64,000 nucleotides of DNA, taken from positions 186,001 to 250,000 of the forward strand of contig JAIBBN010000002.1 of the NCBI GenBank assembly GCA_019694655.1, read 5' to 3'. This document shows, in pieces, positions 46,434-54,910 of this stretch; the stretch's first letter is position 1, and each line of letters starts with the position of its first letter. Made by a program: the position numbers and the translations under genes. The notes under the pieces are model-generated. The model had not been told where the DNA came from. It worked only from the letters and a program-made list of their open reading frames with translations, and made no database searches. Source of the stretch: Leptospirales bacterium (lineage in GTDB: Bacteria > Spirochaetota > Leptospiria > Leptospirales > Leptonemataceae).

Positions 46434-47330
46434 TTACTGAAGATCGACGGCAAATACAACGCCGCTTGCTTCTGCAGCATAGTCAAGATTGAAGAAGGCG
46501 TCGCGCACCTGATCATGAAATTGCCGCGTCTGGAAGTTATTGAAACGCCGCGCCGCATTTGCTGATCCCAGCACGGAGGCCAGATAAAAGATCAAGCCGA
46601 GGATACCAAACACCAGCGATCCGGAATGGGGCCGGCTGGCTGCTCGCTCCAGGTCATAAAGCAGGAGGGCAGGGCCAACCGTGGCCGCCGTAAAGAGAAA
46701 AGAACTCGCGCCGTCCGCCCATTGGTCCGAATAGACGTAGCCGGCGCCGGGCAAGAAGGCAGAGAGAACACTGGCGAGTAGCGGGCTTTTGCGCGGCGCT
46801 TGCTGATGTCGTTCCAATGCATCCAGCGCCTCGCCGCTGCGGCGCTGTACCTCCTGGTTCTGAGCATGGCTCTGCAATTCGAGCAGTCGTTGCCTGGCCT
46901 CTTCATCGGCGTTTAGCTCAAGGAAGATTGCGCTTTCCAGAAGTGCGGTCTGCTCGCGAGACGCGGCCGGCAAATCCGGCAGCGCGCCGATGCGATCTCG
47001 CTCGGTCAGCGCCTGCCGCGTCCAACCCAGGCGCATGCTGGCATACATCCGCAAATAGAGCTGGGAAAAGTCGTCGTAGCGATCGAGCAGCGTGAGCGCC
47101 TCGCGGAATCTTTCGCGCTGCATGGCGGCAAGAGCCTGTTTTAAACGCAAAGACTCCAGCTCGGAAGCGCTGGCGCCATTCTCTTCCAGCATGTAAGCTG
47201 CTTGCGCCAGAGCGAAGTCCCTGCGCGAGTAATAGCCATCGCCACTCTCGCCCCGGGCCTGCGCGCTGCGCAAGGCCAGAAAGCAGGTGGCAATGGCAAC
47301 CAGGGCGGCCGTCAGACGCATCAGGATCAT
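46434..47330 (-). CDS. Exported TPR protein with C-terminal membrane helices
   Basis: The start region gives a signal peptide (LTAALVAIATCFLALRSAQA). Two or three TPR-like helical pairs follow (AQAAYMLEENGASASELESLRLK, REALTLLDRYDDFSQLYLR). From residue 190 a segment reads LSAFLPGAGYVYSDQWADG, as in DUF5683 or TM2-like membrane proteins, with three hydrophobic helices after it. A close ATG at 47321 is an alternative start. It is separated from the divergent YidD-domain lipoprotein by only about 36 bases. Confidence 0.65.
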   Translation of the reverse strand: MILMRLTAALVAIATCFLALRSAQARGESGDGYYSRRDFALAQAAYMLEENGASASELESLRLKQALAAMQRERFREALTLLDRYDDFSQLYLRMYASMRLGWTRQALTERDRIGALPDLPAASREQTALLESAIFLELNADEEARQRLLELQSHAQNQEVQRRSGEALDALERHQQAPRKSPLLASVLSAFLPGAGYVYSDQWADGASSFLFTAATVGPALLLYDLERAASRPHSGSLVFGILGLIFYLASVLGSANAARRFNNFQTRQFHDQVRDAFFNLDYAAEASGVVFAVDLQ

Positions 47331-47366
47331 GCTTGCCGATTGGCGCTGGCGGACAAGCATCTACCG

Positions 47367-47789
47367 GTGCGCTACCTTGCCGCCCTATCCTGCGCGCTAG
47401 TTCTGGGCTGCTTCAGCGCCCGGCCCGCCGATCGATCTGAGCCCGAGTCAGTTTCCGAAGCGAGCGCTGCAGTGTGGTCAAAGCCAATCCTTGCGTTGAT
47501 TCGGCAACACAGGGAGCGGGGCACGCTCTACGATGGACCACGATGTCCGCTTTATCCCAGTTGCGCTGCCTACGGAGAGCAGGCCATCGAACGTTACGGT
47601 CTGGTTGGTTTTCTGCTTACCATCGAAAGACTTTTCTTTCGCGAATTTGGCAATCTGGAGGGGCGCTATCGTCCAGCATCCAGGCTGCAAAGTTCTGATC
47701 TACGCTACCAGGACCCTCTCTCCGACGCACTGCCCTGGACTTCGCCTCCGGGACCATCGCTTTTGACCGAGTCACGCGCTCCGAACTGA
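47367..47789 (+). CDS. YidD-domain protein with a lipoprotein signal
   Basis: The N-terminus VRYLAALSCALVLGC is a short lipoprotein signal with LVLGC as lipobox. The conserved centre matches YidD (membrane protein insertion efficiency factor): GPRCPLYPSCAAYGEQAIERYG, where the two Cys have the usual spacing. The third family Cys is missing, replaced near FFREF. Normal YidD is a small cytoplasmic peripheral protein next to YidC; this form would be in the envelope. The GTG at 47367 is chosen, though TTG at 47340 is in frame. The C-terminal 50 residues are Pro/Ser-rich. Confidence 0.7.
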   Translation: MRYLAALSCALVLGCFSARPADRSEPESVSEASAAVWSKPILALIRQHRERGTLYDGPRCPLYPSCAAYGEQAIERYGLVGFLLTIERLFFREFGNLEGRYRPASRLQSSDLRYQDPLSDALPWTSPPGPSLLTESRAPN

Positions 47790-47903
47790 ATCGATTGGAG
47801 GGTCGTAAAGGGCAGTCAAAGCTCTTGTCACAGGGAGGGATAAGATTGACTTATGTCCCCGATGACTCTTGTCCGGTCGCCGCTTCCGCTGGAAGGAGGC
47901 AGA

Positions 47904-49898
47904 ATGCGTCGCTCCCAGGAGCTGGTGGAGGCCCTGCTGGCGCTGCCGGCCTACCGCATGCTTAGAGAGGATGCACTGGCCTTTGGCGGCGAACAGCTTT
48001 TCATTCACTCGCCACTCTATCTTCCTGATATTGAAAAGGCGGCCGCCTGGCTGCGCGAGGCCCAGGAGGGCGGCTGGCCAACCCTGATCGTCGGCGACCG
48101 AGATGTCGACGGCGTTTGTTCAACGGCGATGATCGCCGCTTTCTTGCGGGAGCACAGCCCCGAGCCGGAACGCGTGGCGCTTATGGTTTCGGACGATGGC
48201 GACGACTACGGACTCAGCGGCGCCTTCTTCGATCAGGTCATGGCTTCGCCGGCTCGTCTTGTCGTCTTGCTGGACATGGGCACCTCCAACGGGCCAGAAA
48301 TTGCAGCCCTTGCCAGCGCTGGAAAGCGCATCATCGTACTCGATCACCATCAGCTCCACGATCGCATTGCCGATCCGTTGCACTGCGCCTTCGTCAATCC
48401 AATGCGCCTCACTCAGCCCGTCTTCGAGCACAACAACAAGATCGCGACAGTGGCATTGGCTTTCAAGTTGCTGCTGGCCTGCGCCCTGTCGCACACCCGC
48501 GACTGGCGGCGCTTTTGCTATCTGGAGACGCCCGAAGGCTGCATGGTCTATCGTCTGGGCGCCTATCTGGGTCTTGCCCCGTCGCTGGAAGCGGCCAGGG
48601 AGCGTCTCGACAAGGCGGCGGAGGGGGAGTGGACCTCGCTCTACGGCGATGACCTTTGCGATCCAGCCACGATGGAGATCTTCCAGCAGCGACCGCTGGA
48701 GGCCGGTCGCAGGCTGCTGGCAGCCTTGATTCAGACCCGTCCCAGACTGCGTGCTTTTGCACAGCGACACAGCGATCTTGCGGCGCTTGGACTCCTGACT
48801 GACATTGCGCCGCTGGTTGGAGAGAATCGTACGCTGGTTCGCGTCGGGTCCCGCGTTGCACAGCGCGGCCAGGCAAACAATTCTGGCAGCGGCGCTGGCG
48901 TTTTCCGTCCGGGATTACGGGCTCTGCTCGATCGCCTCGATCTGCCGGAACGCGACGTCCTTTTCAGTCGCGATATCGCCTGGTCGGTCGGACCGACGCT
49001 GAACGCCGCGGGTCGGATGGGAAACACGCGTCTGGCCCTGGATCTCTTGATGGAAGAAGATGTAGCGCAAGCAGCGCGACTGGCGCAACAGTTGATTGCA
49101 CTAAACGAAGAGCGCAAGCGTAGAACCGGGAGAAACCAGGAGATTGCCGACCAGTGGTTGAGTTCGCATCCGGAATGCATTGGCCCCGGATTGCTTTTCT
49201 GCTACCACCCGGATCTTAAGCCAGGCGTTTCAGGAATCGTCGCCGCGCGCCTGTCCGAACGCTATGACCGGACAGCCGTCTACGTTAACCTCGATGGGGA
49301 GCGAGCTAAGGGCTCCGTGCGCAGTACGCCTGGCGTAGATGCAGTGAAGCTGCTGGAGTATGCCGCCGATTTGCTGATCCAGTACGGCGGCCATCCGGAG
49401 GCGGCGGGATTCTCTCTTGCGCCGGATCGGATTGCTGAGCTTCAGAAGCGCCTGCTTTCACTTCCTCAGGAACGCTACGCCGCTCCCGAATTCGCAGCGA
49501 CGCCGGGGGACGCCCTCGTTGCAATCAGTGTGCGACCCGGCGAAATCAGCGAAGAACTTTATCGATTGCTGAGCGAGCTGGAACCCTTTGGTCCTGGGAA
49601 TCCGGCGCCAATGCTCCACCTGAGAAACGTCACACCCGCCCAGATCAAGCCGATGAAGAACGGACTCCACCTTCGCTTTCAAGTTCAGGGGATGAATCCC
49701 AGGATCGACGCCGTCGCCTGGCGCCTGGGTCCAAAAATCCAGCAATTGCTGGATGCATCCAGTTCAATCGACTTAGTAGGGGCGCTTGAACTCAGCGCCT
49801 TTGCCGGTCGTCGCCGCCTGCAATTCCGCGTCGAAGAAGTGCAATCCGCCGCAGCCCTCTCAGGGAGCGGCGTCCTTGACGATGGATCCGTTCTTTGA
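47904..49898 (+). CDS. recJ: Single-stranded-DNA-specific exonuclease RecJ
   Basis: The ATG at 47904 has a perfect AAGGAGG at 47893-47899; upstream ATGs at 47853 and 47862 lack one. The DHH-family motifs are visible: VGDRDVDGVCSTAMI, LLDMGTS, VLDHHQLHD. The DHHA1 domain has YGGHPEAAGFSL, and an OB-fold follows in the last 120 residues. RecJ degrades 5' ends of single-stranded DNA in repair and recombination. Length and domain set are normal. The 3' end overlaps the convergent cytochrome gene by 39 bases. Confidence 0.93.
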   Translation: MRRSQELVEALLALPAYRMLREDALAFGGEQLFIHSPLYLPDIEKAAAWLREAQEGGWPTLIVGDRDVDGVCSTAMIAAFLREHSPEPERVALMVSDDGDDYGLSGAFFDQVMASPARLVVLLDMGTSNGPEIAALASAGKRIIVLDHHQLHDRIADPLHCAFVNPMRLTQPVFEHNNKIATVALAFKLLLACALSHTRDWRRFCYLETPEGCMVYRLGAYLGLAPSLEAARERLDKAAEGEWTSLYGDDLCDPATMEIFQQRPLEAGRRLLAALIQTRPRLRAFAQRHSDLAALGLLTDIAPLVGENRTLVRVGSRVAQRGQANNSGSGAGVFRPGLRALLDRLDLPERDVLFSRDIAWSVGPTLNAAGRMGNTRLALDLLMEEDVAQAARLAQQLIALNEERKRRTGRNQEIADQWLSSHPECIGPGLLFCYHPDLKPGVSGIVAARLSERYDRTAVYVNLDGERAKGSVRSTPGVDAVKLLEYAADLLIQYGGHPEAAGFSLAPDRIAELQKRLLSLPQERYAAPEFAATPGDALVAISVRPGEISEELYRLLSELEPFGPGNPAPMLHLRNVTPAQIKPMKNGLHLRFQVQGMNPRIDAVAWRLGPKIQQLLDASSSIDLVGALELSAFAGRRRLQFRVEEVQSAAALSGSGVLDDGSVL

Positions 49899-50351
49899 GC
49901 TCAAATAGTACACGACTTCCCAAACTTGAACATCGCTGATCGACTGTCCGCCGCGGGCTGGCATCGGCGTGCCGCTTGGTTGTTTTGTCTGTCCGCCAGG
50001 AACGCCACGCATGATCAAGCGGCCGAGATTAACTTCGTTGTCATAGTGCAGCCAGGTTGCATCGCTGAGCGAAGGGCCGGCACCGCCTTCGCGGTTGGCG
50101 CCGTGGCAAGCCACGCACACCTGCTGGTAGGTTTTCTCTCCGCTGGCAATTGCGGCAGGACTGCGCGGCGGCGGCGGCGCCACGGAACGCGGCTGCACGA
50201 AATCAAGACCCTGCGAGGCGCGCAAACTTTGCGCGTTGCTCTGTCCCAGAAATCCCTGCATGAAAATTGCGTAGCCGACTCCGGCCAGCAGCGCGCCGAA
50301 AAACAGAAAAAGGATCCAATTTGGAACGCCCTTCGTATCGTTGTGGCTCAT
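49860..50351 (-). CDS. CcoP-like monoheme cytochrome c
   Basis: The 163-residue protein has one N-terminal membrane helix (NWILFLFFGALLAGVGYAIF), as in CcoP/FixP, and a Pro-rich linker. One heme motif, CVACH at residues 79-83, and MPARGG with the probable axial Met make a single class I cytochrome domain. True CcoP has two such domains and is near twice this length. A GAGGAT site precedes the ATG. It is the last gene of the respiratory operon and follows the CcoO-like gene closely. Confidence 0.8.
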   Translation of the reverse strand: MSHNDTKGVPNWILFLFFGALLAGVGYAIFMQGFLGQSNAQSLRASQGLDFVQPRSVAPPPPRSPAAIASGEKTYQQVCVACHGANREGGAGPSLSDATWLHYDNEVNLGRLIMRGVPGGQTKQPSGTPMPARGGQSISDVQVWEVVYYLSSKNGSIVKDAAP

Positions 50352-50384
50352 CAGTACTCTATCCTCTCGCTCTTCGGATCTGGA

Positions 50385-51077
50385 TCAATTCGTGGCGTAG
50401 AATTTGCCGGCGGATTCTCGCTGTCGTTTGCCAAGACTGAGCAGGTAGGCGACCAGCGCGTCGCCGCGCGTTTGATCGGCAAGCTGCGTGAACGCGCTGC
50501 GCTGTTGCGGATCAGAAATTGGCGAACCAGCATTCATCTGCATACGCGTCCGCCAGCTCAAGCCAAGCGGATCGAGGCCATCGTCAGTTTGAAACAGGTG
50601 GCCAAAACGGTGGAACACAGCACGGGGCGTATCGGATTTCTTGCTTTGAAGCAAGCCGCGCAGCTGTGATTCATCCATCCGACCGGATAAGCGCGCCAGA
50701 TCCGGTCCAATCCGAACGCTTCCACGCATCGCGGGACTTTCGTAGTAGTATTCCATCATATCCGGCGCCAGAAAGTAGCCATAGGATTCGGCATTGGCCA
50801 TACGCAAGGCTTCCCACGCAATGGGGCGCAAGGCTTGCGTGTGACAGTACTGGCAGCCCTCTTCAAAGTACACCTGCTGGCCGGCAATTTCCAGCTGCGA
50901 CGGAGGATGAAGGTTTGCCATCGAACCGTGGCTGGGGAGCGCGTTACGTCGGAACGGGAGCCACACGACAGCGGTGATGGCGAACAGCGATGCCGCCAGC
51001 AGAGCAATAGCCAGGCGCTGTGGATTCTGGAAGCAGGCGGCCACGCGGGCCAGAATGTTTTCGTAAAGTGCGCTCAT
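50385..51077 (-). CDS. CcoO-like monoheme cytochrome c
   Basis: The 230-residue protein has a membrane helix at about residues 22-42 and then the CcoO pattern: QQVYFEEGCQYCHTQALRP (heme at residues 75-79), YFLAPDMMEYYYESP and RIGPDLARL. In normal CcoO a short S-x-MP-x-Y segment supplies the axial Met; here the corresponding region reads PRAVFHRFGHLF, so a His or another Met may serve. Its ATG overlaps the stop of the CcoN-like gene (TGATG). In cbb3 oxidases CcoO passes electrons to CcoN, which here lacks its cofactors. Confidence 0.85.
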   Translation of the reverse strand: MSALYENILARVAACFQNPQRLAIALLAASLFAITAVVWLPFRRNALPSHGSMANLHPPSQLEIAGQQVYFEEGCQYCHTQALRPIAWEALRMANAESYGYFLAPDMMEYYYESPAMRGSVRIGPDLARLSGRMDESQLRGLLQSKKSDTPRAVFHRFGHLFQTDDGLDPLGLSWRTRMQMNAGSPISDPQQRSAFTQLADQTRGDALVAYLLSLGKRQRESAGKFYATN

Positions 51078-52627
51078 CAGTGGGCTCCGTGACCTGCAGC
51101 ATTCTGGCCAGCGCTGCGGGCTACGCCAGTATTGAAGGAATACGTTGTATAGGGACGGCTGCCAAGTCGCGCCAGAAGCGCCGCAAATGCGCCGGCCAGC
51201 GCACACAACGCGACCAGCAGGCTACCGGCCAGCTCAAATCCCGGAAAACTGATCGCAATGCGCAGCGCCTCAGAGGGGGGTTCTGGAGCCGGCGAACCAG
51301 CCGTCATCAACGGCGTTGTTGCCGGCTTCTCCAGCAGCGAACCGCGTGCATTCGCTTCAACCCACTCCTTGTGCGCCAGGGCCTCGCCCTCCATTGCCGA
51401 CAGATGCAATGCTTGTGTAATACCCTGCAGGCTAAAGGTAAGCAGGAGGACAAGAACCGCCAGACCGCCGCTGATCATTAGAACTCGACGCGCTGCCAGC
51501 GGGCTACTGCGGCCAAGATTCAATTCGTAGATCAATACGCCAATGGCGCTCATTCCCAGGATGCCATAGATGCTGGCATCGATCATGATATTGCGAAGAT
51601 CGAGCGCCGTATAGCCAAGTTGTGCCTGAACGGACGGAAAGGCGCTCAGGATGCGCACTACGGCAAAGACGCTGATCAACGCAGCGCTCCAGCGCAGGGC
51701 CATGCCAAGATGATTGGATCGAACTCTGGTGGCGCCCCTGGTAAAACTGTAGTGAGCGCCAAAGGAGAGCGAAAGGATCGCCGCGCCCAGAGCAATCGCG
51801 CCGGCCACGCCCAGGTTTTGCAGCAGCCCCGGCGCGGCGCTGAATACAAGGGCGCCTGCGGCCGCCAGCGGCAGAACCACTGCTGTTGCTCCAAGCCCAA
51901 AATGGGTCATCGCGGCCGAGTAGTCGCGGAGCCCGTAAAACTTAGGAATAGCGAAGTAAAGTCCGGTTAGAATCGGGATTACGATAAAGTAAACCAGAAC
52001 TCCAAGCCGGTAGACCTCTTGCACAGCTTGATCCTGCATTCCGGTGAATGGACTTACTGCGCTGAACAGGCCGTAAGGCAGAGCCAGGTTGCCAATCAGC
52101 CAGGTGCTCAGCATGCCTGAGAGTCCGCCTACGGCCAGAACGCCGCGCAGATCAAATTTGCCGGACTGCTTGAAGCCATCAATCATTGCCGCGAGGGCAG
52201 CCAGTATGCTCAACAGATAGAGTTCATCGGCCGGCCAGCTCAGCTCGCCAAACTCGCGACCGCTGTTGGCGCCTGCCAGTATTCCAATGATGCCAACCAG
52301 CAGGCCCAGGATATAGAGCAGAAGGGCGAGGCAGGCGGCGGGGGCCAGTCTTGGCGTGACGCCGGACGAATCTTTCAAAATGGAAAAGCAAAGCGCCAGG
52401 AATACGCCGAAAAATCCGCCGAAGATCAGCAGGTTATTAGCGACCGGCGCCAGATAGCCGTAGTCAAATAGGAGCGGCAGATTGCCTGGCTGAACTGCAA
52501 GGACAAATCGTCCAAGGCTGTAGAGCACGGCGCCAATCGCGCCAAAGGCCAGGCCAATTCCGGCGCCAATTCGAATAGCGCCATCCAGGTTGCGGCTTGA
52601 ATCAAACATTCTCTTTAGAAGCTTCAT
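51077..52627 (-). CDS. CcoN-like membrane protein lacking all heme and copper ligands
   Basis: About 12 membrane helices follow the CcoN plan. Several CcoN landmarks align: NSGREFGELSWPAD, FTGMQDQAVQEVY, YFAIPKFYGLRDYSAAMTHFGL and AAPGLLQNLG. At the ligand sites the histidines are gone: helix II PLHTN is PVANN (A63), helix VI YGHN is YRLG (L208), helix VII GPHHLLYTALP is AAGALVFSAAP (G258, A259), and helix X HVHSGALG is ASIYGILG (A351, I353). The cross-linked Tyr position is Leu. It cannot be an oxygen reductase. The comparison uses family motifs from memory; the frame is intact and the gene is embedded in the operon. Confidence 0.8.
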   Translation of the reverse strand: MKLLKRMFDSSRNLDGAIRIGAGIGLAFGAIGAVLYSLGRFVLAVQPGNLPLLFDYGYLAPVANNLLIFGGFFGVFLALCFSILKDSSGVTPRLAPAACLALLLYILGLLVGIIGILAGANSGREFGELSWPADELYLLSILAALAAMIDGFKQSGKFDLRGVLAVGGLSGMLSTWLIGNLALPYGLFSAVSPFTGMQDQAVQEVYRLGVLVYFIVIPILTGLYFAIPKFYGLRDYSAAMTHFGLGATAVVLPLAAAGALVFSAAPGLLQNLGVAGAIALGAAILSLSFGAHYSFTRGATRVRSNHLGMALRWSAALISVFAVVRILSAFPSVQAQLGYTALDLRNIMIDASIYGILGMSAIGVLIYELNLGRSSPLAARRVLMISGGLAVLVLLLTFSLQGITQALHLSAMEGEALAHKEWVEANARGSLLEKPATTPLMTAGSPAPEPPSEALRIAISFPGFELAGSLLVALCALAGAFAALLARLGSRPYTTYSFNTGVARSAGQNAAGHGAH

Positions 52628-52657
52628 GAGTTCCAGCTCAATTAGAATTGATCCGGC

Positions 52658-53578
52658 CTACTCGCGGCCGGTCAGCCCTCGCACATAGGAATAGAGATCA
52701 TTCCACTCATCCTCTGTCCAGCTATCCATTCCGCTGACATGCAATGCATTGGAATCTGCATGCGCGCCGCGAAAACTGGCAAGACTGGCCGCGCCGGGCG
52801 CGCTACGCAGGTCGGCTGTGGAAAGATAGGCTCCACACAATCGGCCGTCTGCTTTGCAAGAATAGAGTCCAAAGCGCTGGGCGGCGCCGCGTCCTTCGCC
52901 AAAAGCGCCATGACAACCGGAGCAATTGCGCGCGTACACTTCGGCTGCAGGATGATCAGCCAATTGCGCGGCGCTGTCACGCCTCGCTTGATCCACGGCG
53001 CCTGCCGAGCCCTGATCGACTGGATTTGCAGCGCCAAGCATACTTTGCAAATCCGGCGATGCCGGTCGCTCCCCGATCGGCTTGTAGCCCATTTCCCAGC
53101 GTCGCGAAGCAGCATATGCCGTCCGGGTCTCGCTCGCAGCGGCCGCCAGGGCGGCATTTCTTTCCGCTGCAGCGGCGCCGACTGGCTGCTTGGTCATTGC
53201 GTAGAGAAAGTAGGCCATGGCCCAGCGGCCGCGGTCCGTATAGGATTGAAAAGCGTGCGAGGGCAGGCGCTCGCTACCCACAGTGATCGTCTTAAAAAAG
53301 TCATTGGGCGTCCGCGCCGGAGGAATTTCGGCATCACGGAAGCCTGGCGTAACAATGCCTCGGGCTGAGAGTTCGGCCGTATCGCTGCCGTGACCATCAA
53401 AGAGGACGCCGTGGCAGGATGCGCATCCGGCGGAATTATACATCACCGAACCGAAGAATCGCACTTCGGCATCATTTGCATAGACCGGCTTGTCAGCAGG
53501 GCGACAATGCGTCGCTCCCAGCAGCAATGAGCCGACAGCAGCTACAAAAAAAGTAGTTCTCAAGATCATATCAGTCAT
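52658..53578 (-). CDS. Diheme cytochrome c lipoprotein
   Basis: The signal peptide ends LLLGATHC, a relaxed lipobox. Two heme motifs are present, CASCH at residues 52-56 and CSGCH at 219-223, each in its own cytochrome c domain joined by an Ala-rich helical linker (about residues 130-160). The last domain carries two extra Cys (LYSCKADGRLC) that may form a disulfide. It lies between actF and the CcoN-like gene, so it may pass electrons between ACIII and that module. It is not one of the standard ACIII subunits I know. Confidence 0.8.
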   Translation of the reverse strand: MTDMILRTTFFVAAVGSLLLGATHCRPADKPVYANDAEVRFFGSVMYNSAGCASCHGVLFDGHGSDTAELSARGIVTPGFRDAEIPPARTPNDFFKTITVGSERLPSHAFQSYTDRGRWAMAYFLYAMTKQPVGAAAAERNAALAAAASETRTAYAASRRWEMGYKPIGERPASPDLQSMLGAANPVDQGSAGAVDQARRDSAAQLADHPAAEVYARNCSGCHGAFGEGRGAAQRFGLYSCKADGRLCGAYLSTADLRSAPGAASLASFRGAHADSNALHVSGMDSWTEDEWNDLYSYVRGLTGRE

Positions 53579-53591
53579 CCCAACGCAAAGC

Positions 53592-54896
53592 CTACTGATG
53601 GAAGTGGAGGCATTCCTCCAGCCGCGGGTCCTTTTGCGGTATCAAAGCGTGTCTTTCCAGCATCTTGCCAATGATGAGCACAAAAGAACCGCCCACAATC
53701 AGCAGCGGTCCCAATTCAGCCAGCAGAACCGGTACTCCGCCATCGTGGTGCAGTACCGGATAGAGAATCCAGAACATGTCCAGCACCTGGCCAAACAAGA
53801 CCAGAATGGCCACACGCTTCATGTAATTGTAGTCGCGCTTCGGTTCGCGACGCACCAGCAAAAAGAAAGGCGCCACAAAGCGAGTAAGTACCAGCAACAA
53901 AGTTACGTAGTACCAACCGCCTGTCAGTCGATACTGATACCACACCGTCTCTTCGGGTATATGGCCGTAATAGATCAGCATGTATTGGCTTACAGCAATG
54001 TAAGTCCAGAAAATCGTGTGCCCGAACATGAACTTGCCCAGGTCATGGAAGTGATTCTCATTCAGCGCATCGCCGTAGTAGCCATTTTTTTTCAGATACC
54101 AGACCCATAGCACCAGCGAGGCATACAGCGTCAGCGCCATGCCGGCAAAAATGTAAACGGCCCAGATTGTGGAGAACCAGTGCGGATAGGTGCTCATCGA
54201 GAGGTCCCAGCCGCTGATGGAGTAGCTGAGTCCAAAAAAGACCAGAAAGCCGCCGCCTAGTTTGGCCATCAGCCGGGTCCGTGAAATACGGCCGTCCGCG
54301 TCCTGACTGGTTGATTGCTTCCAGAATAAGAATCCAAAAAGGATCCAGAGCAAGACAATGATTACGTTGCGGAGCTCAAAAGTCGGTCGGTTCAGCCACC
54401 AGCTCTTCTTCTGAATCAGCTCGTCTGTGGCCGGTGCGTGCACCCAGTGGCTGAATACAGAATCCATTCCACCGCCAAAGAGCACTATGGCTATCAGTAG
54501 TAGAGGGACAGGCAGGAACCACCAGTAGTTCTCAGCTACCCTGCGGACCGTCACATTCCACGCTGCGCCGGCAAGGTGATTCACTGCTACAAAGAAGATT
54601 CCGCCCAGGCCCAGCGGAATTGCAACCAGCGCGGCCAGATGAATAGCAAAGAAAAACCGCGGATTCCATGCCCCGGCTTCATGTTCGCCCCCGCTATGCT
54701 CTGCCGCTGTTGCACCATGCTCAGCCGCATGCTCGCTGGCCGCGTGTTCCCCGCCAAGCGTCCAATGTGGCGCCAGACCAAGCGCCAGCACAACCGTCAG
54801 GGCAAGGCCCACGCCGATCAGCGCCAGGCAGATTGTTTGCAGCCGACCAGGCATGCGAAACTTCAATTTTTCTTCTGATACTACGCTGGTTGACAC
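53592..54896 (-). CDS. actF: Alternative complex III subunit ActF
   Basis: ActF is a polytopic membrane subunit that helps bind quinol. The 434-residue protein has about ten helices and the family-like segments AENYWWFLPVPLLLIAIVLF, SFMLSTY-type YSISGWDLSMSTYPHWFSTI and FHDLGKFMFGHTIFWTY. The loop after the first helix is rich in His and Glu (about residues 49-75), an unusual feature. A GTG start with GAGGGAG before it is clear. The diheme cytochrome gene follows 13 bases after its stop. Confidence 0.9.
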   Translation of the reverse strand: MSTSVVSEEKLKFRMPGRLQTICLALIGVGLALTVVLALGLAPHWTLGGEHAASEHAAEHGATAAEHSGGEHEAGAWNPRFFFAIHLAALVAIPLGLGGIFFVAVNHLAGAAWNVTVRRVAENYWWFLPVPLLLIAIVLFGGGMDSVFSHWVHAPATDELIQKKSWWLNRPTFELRNVIIVLLWILFGFLFWKQSTSQDADGRISRTRLMAKLGGGFLVFFGLSYSISGWDLSMSTYPHWFSTIWAVYIFAGMALTLYASLVLWVWYLKKNGYYGDALNENHFHDLGKFMFGHTIFWTYIAVSQYMLIYYGHIPEETVWYQYRLTGGWYYVTLLLVLTRFVAPFFLLVRREPKRDYNYMKRVAILVLFGQVLDMFWILYPVLHHDGGVPVLLAELGPLLIVGGSFVLIIGKMLERHALIPQKDPRLEECLHFHQ

Positions 54897-54910
54897 GCCC
54901 GTACTCCCTC

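Noticed and set aside
51077-52627. Reading the CcoN-like gene as a nitric oxide reductase or an active oxidase
   Set aside because: NorB-type and oxidase-type enzymes both need the heme His ligands; the few His in this protein fall in loops or outside the ligand helices.
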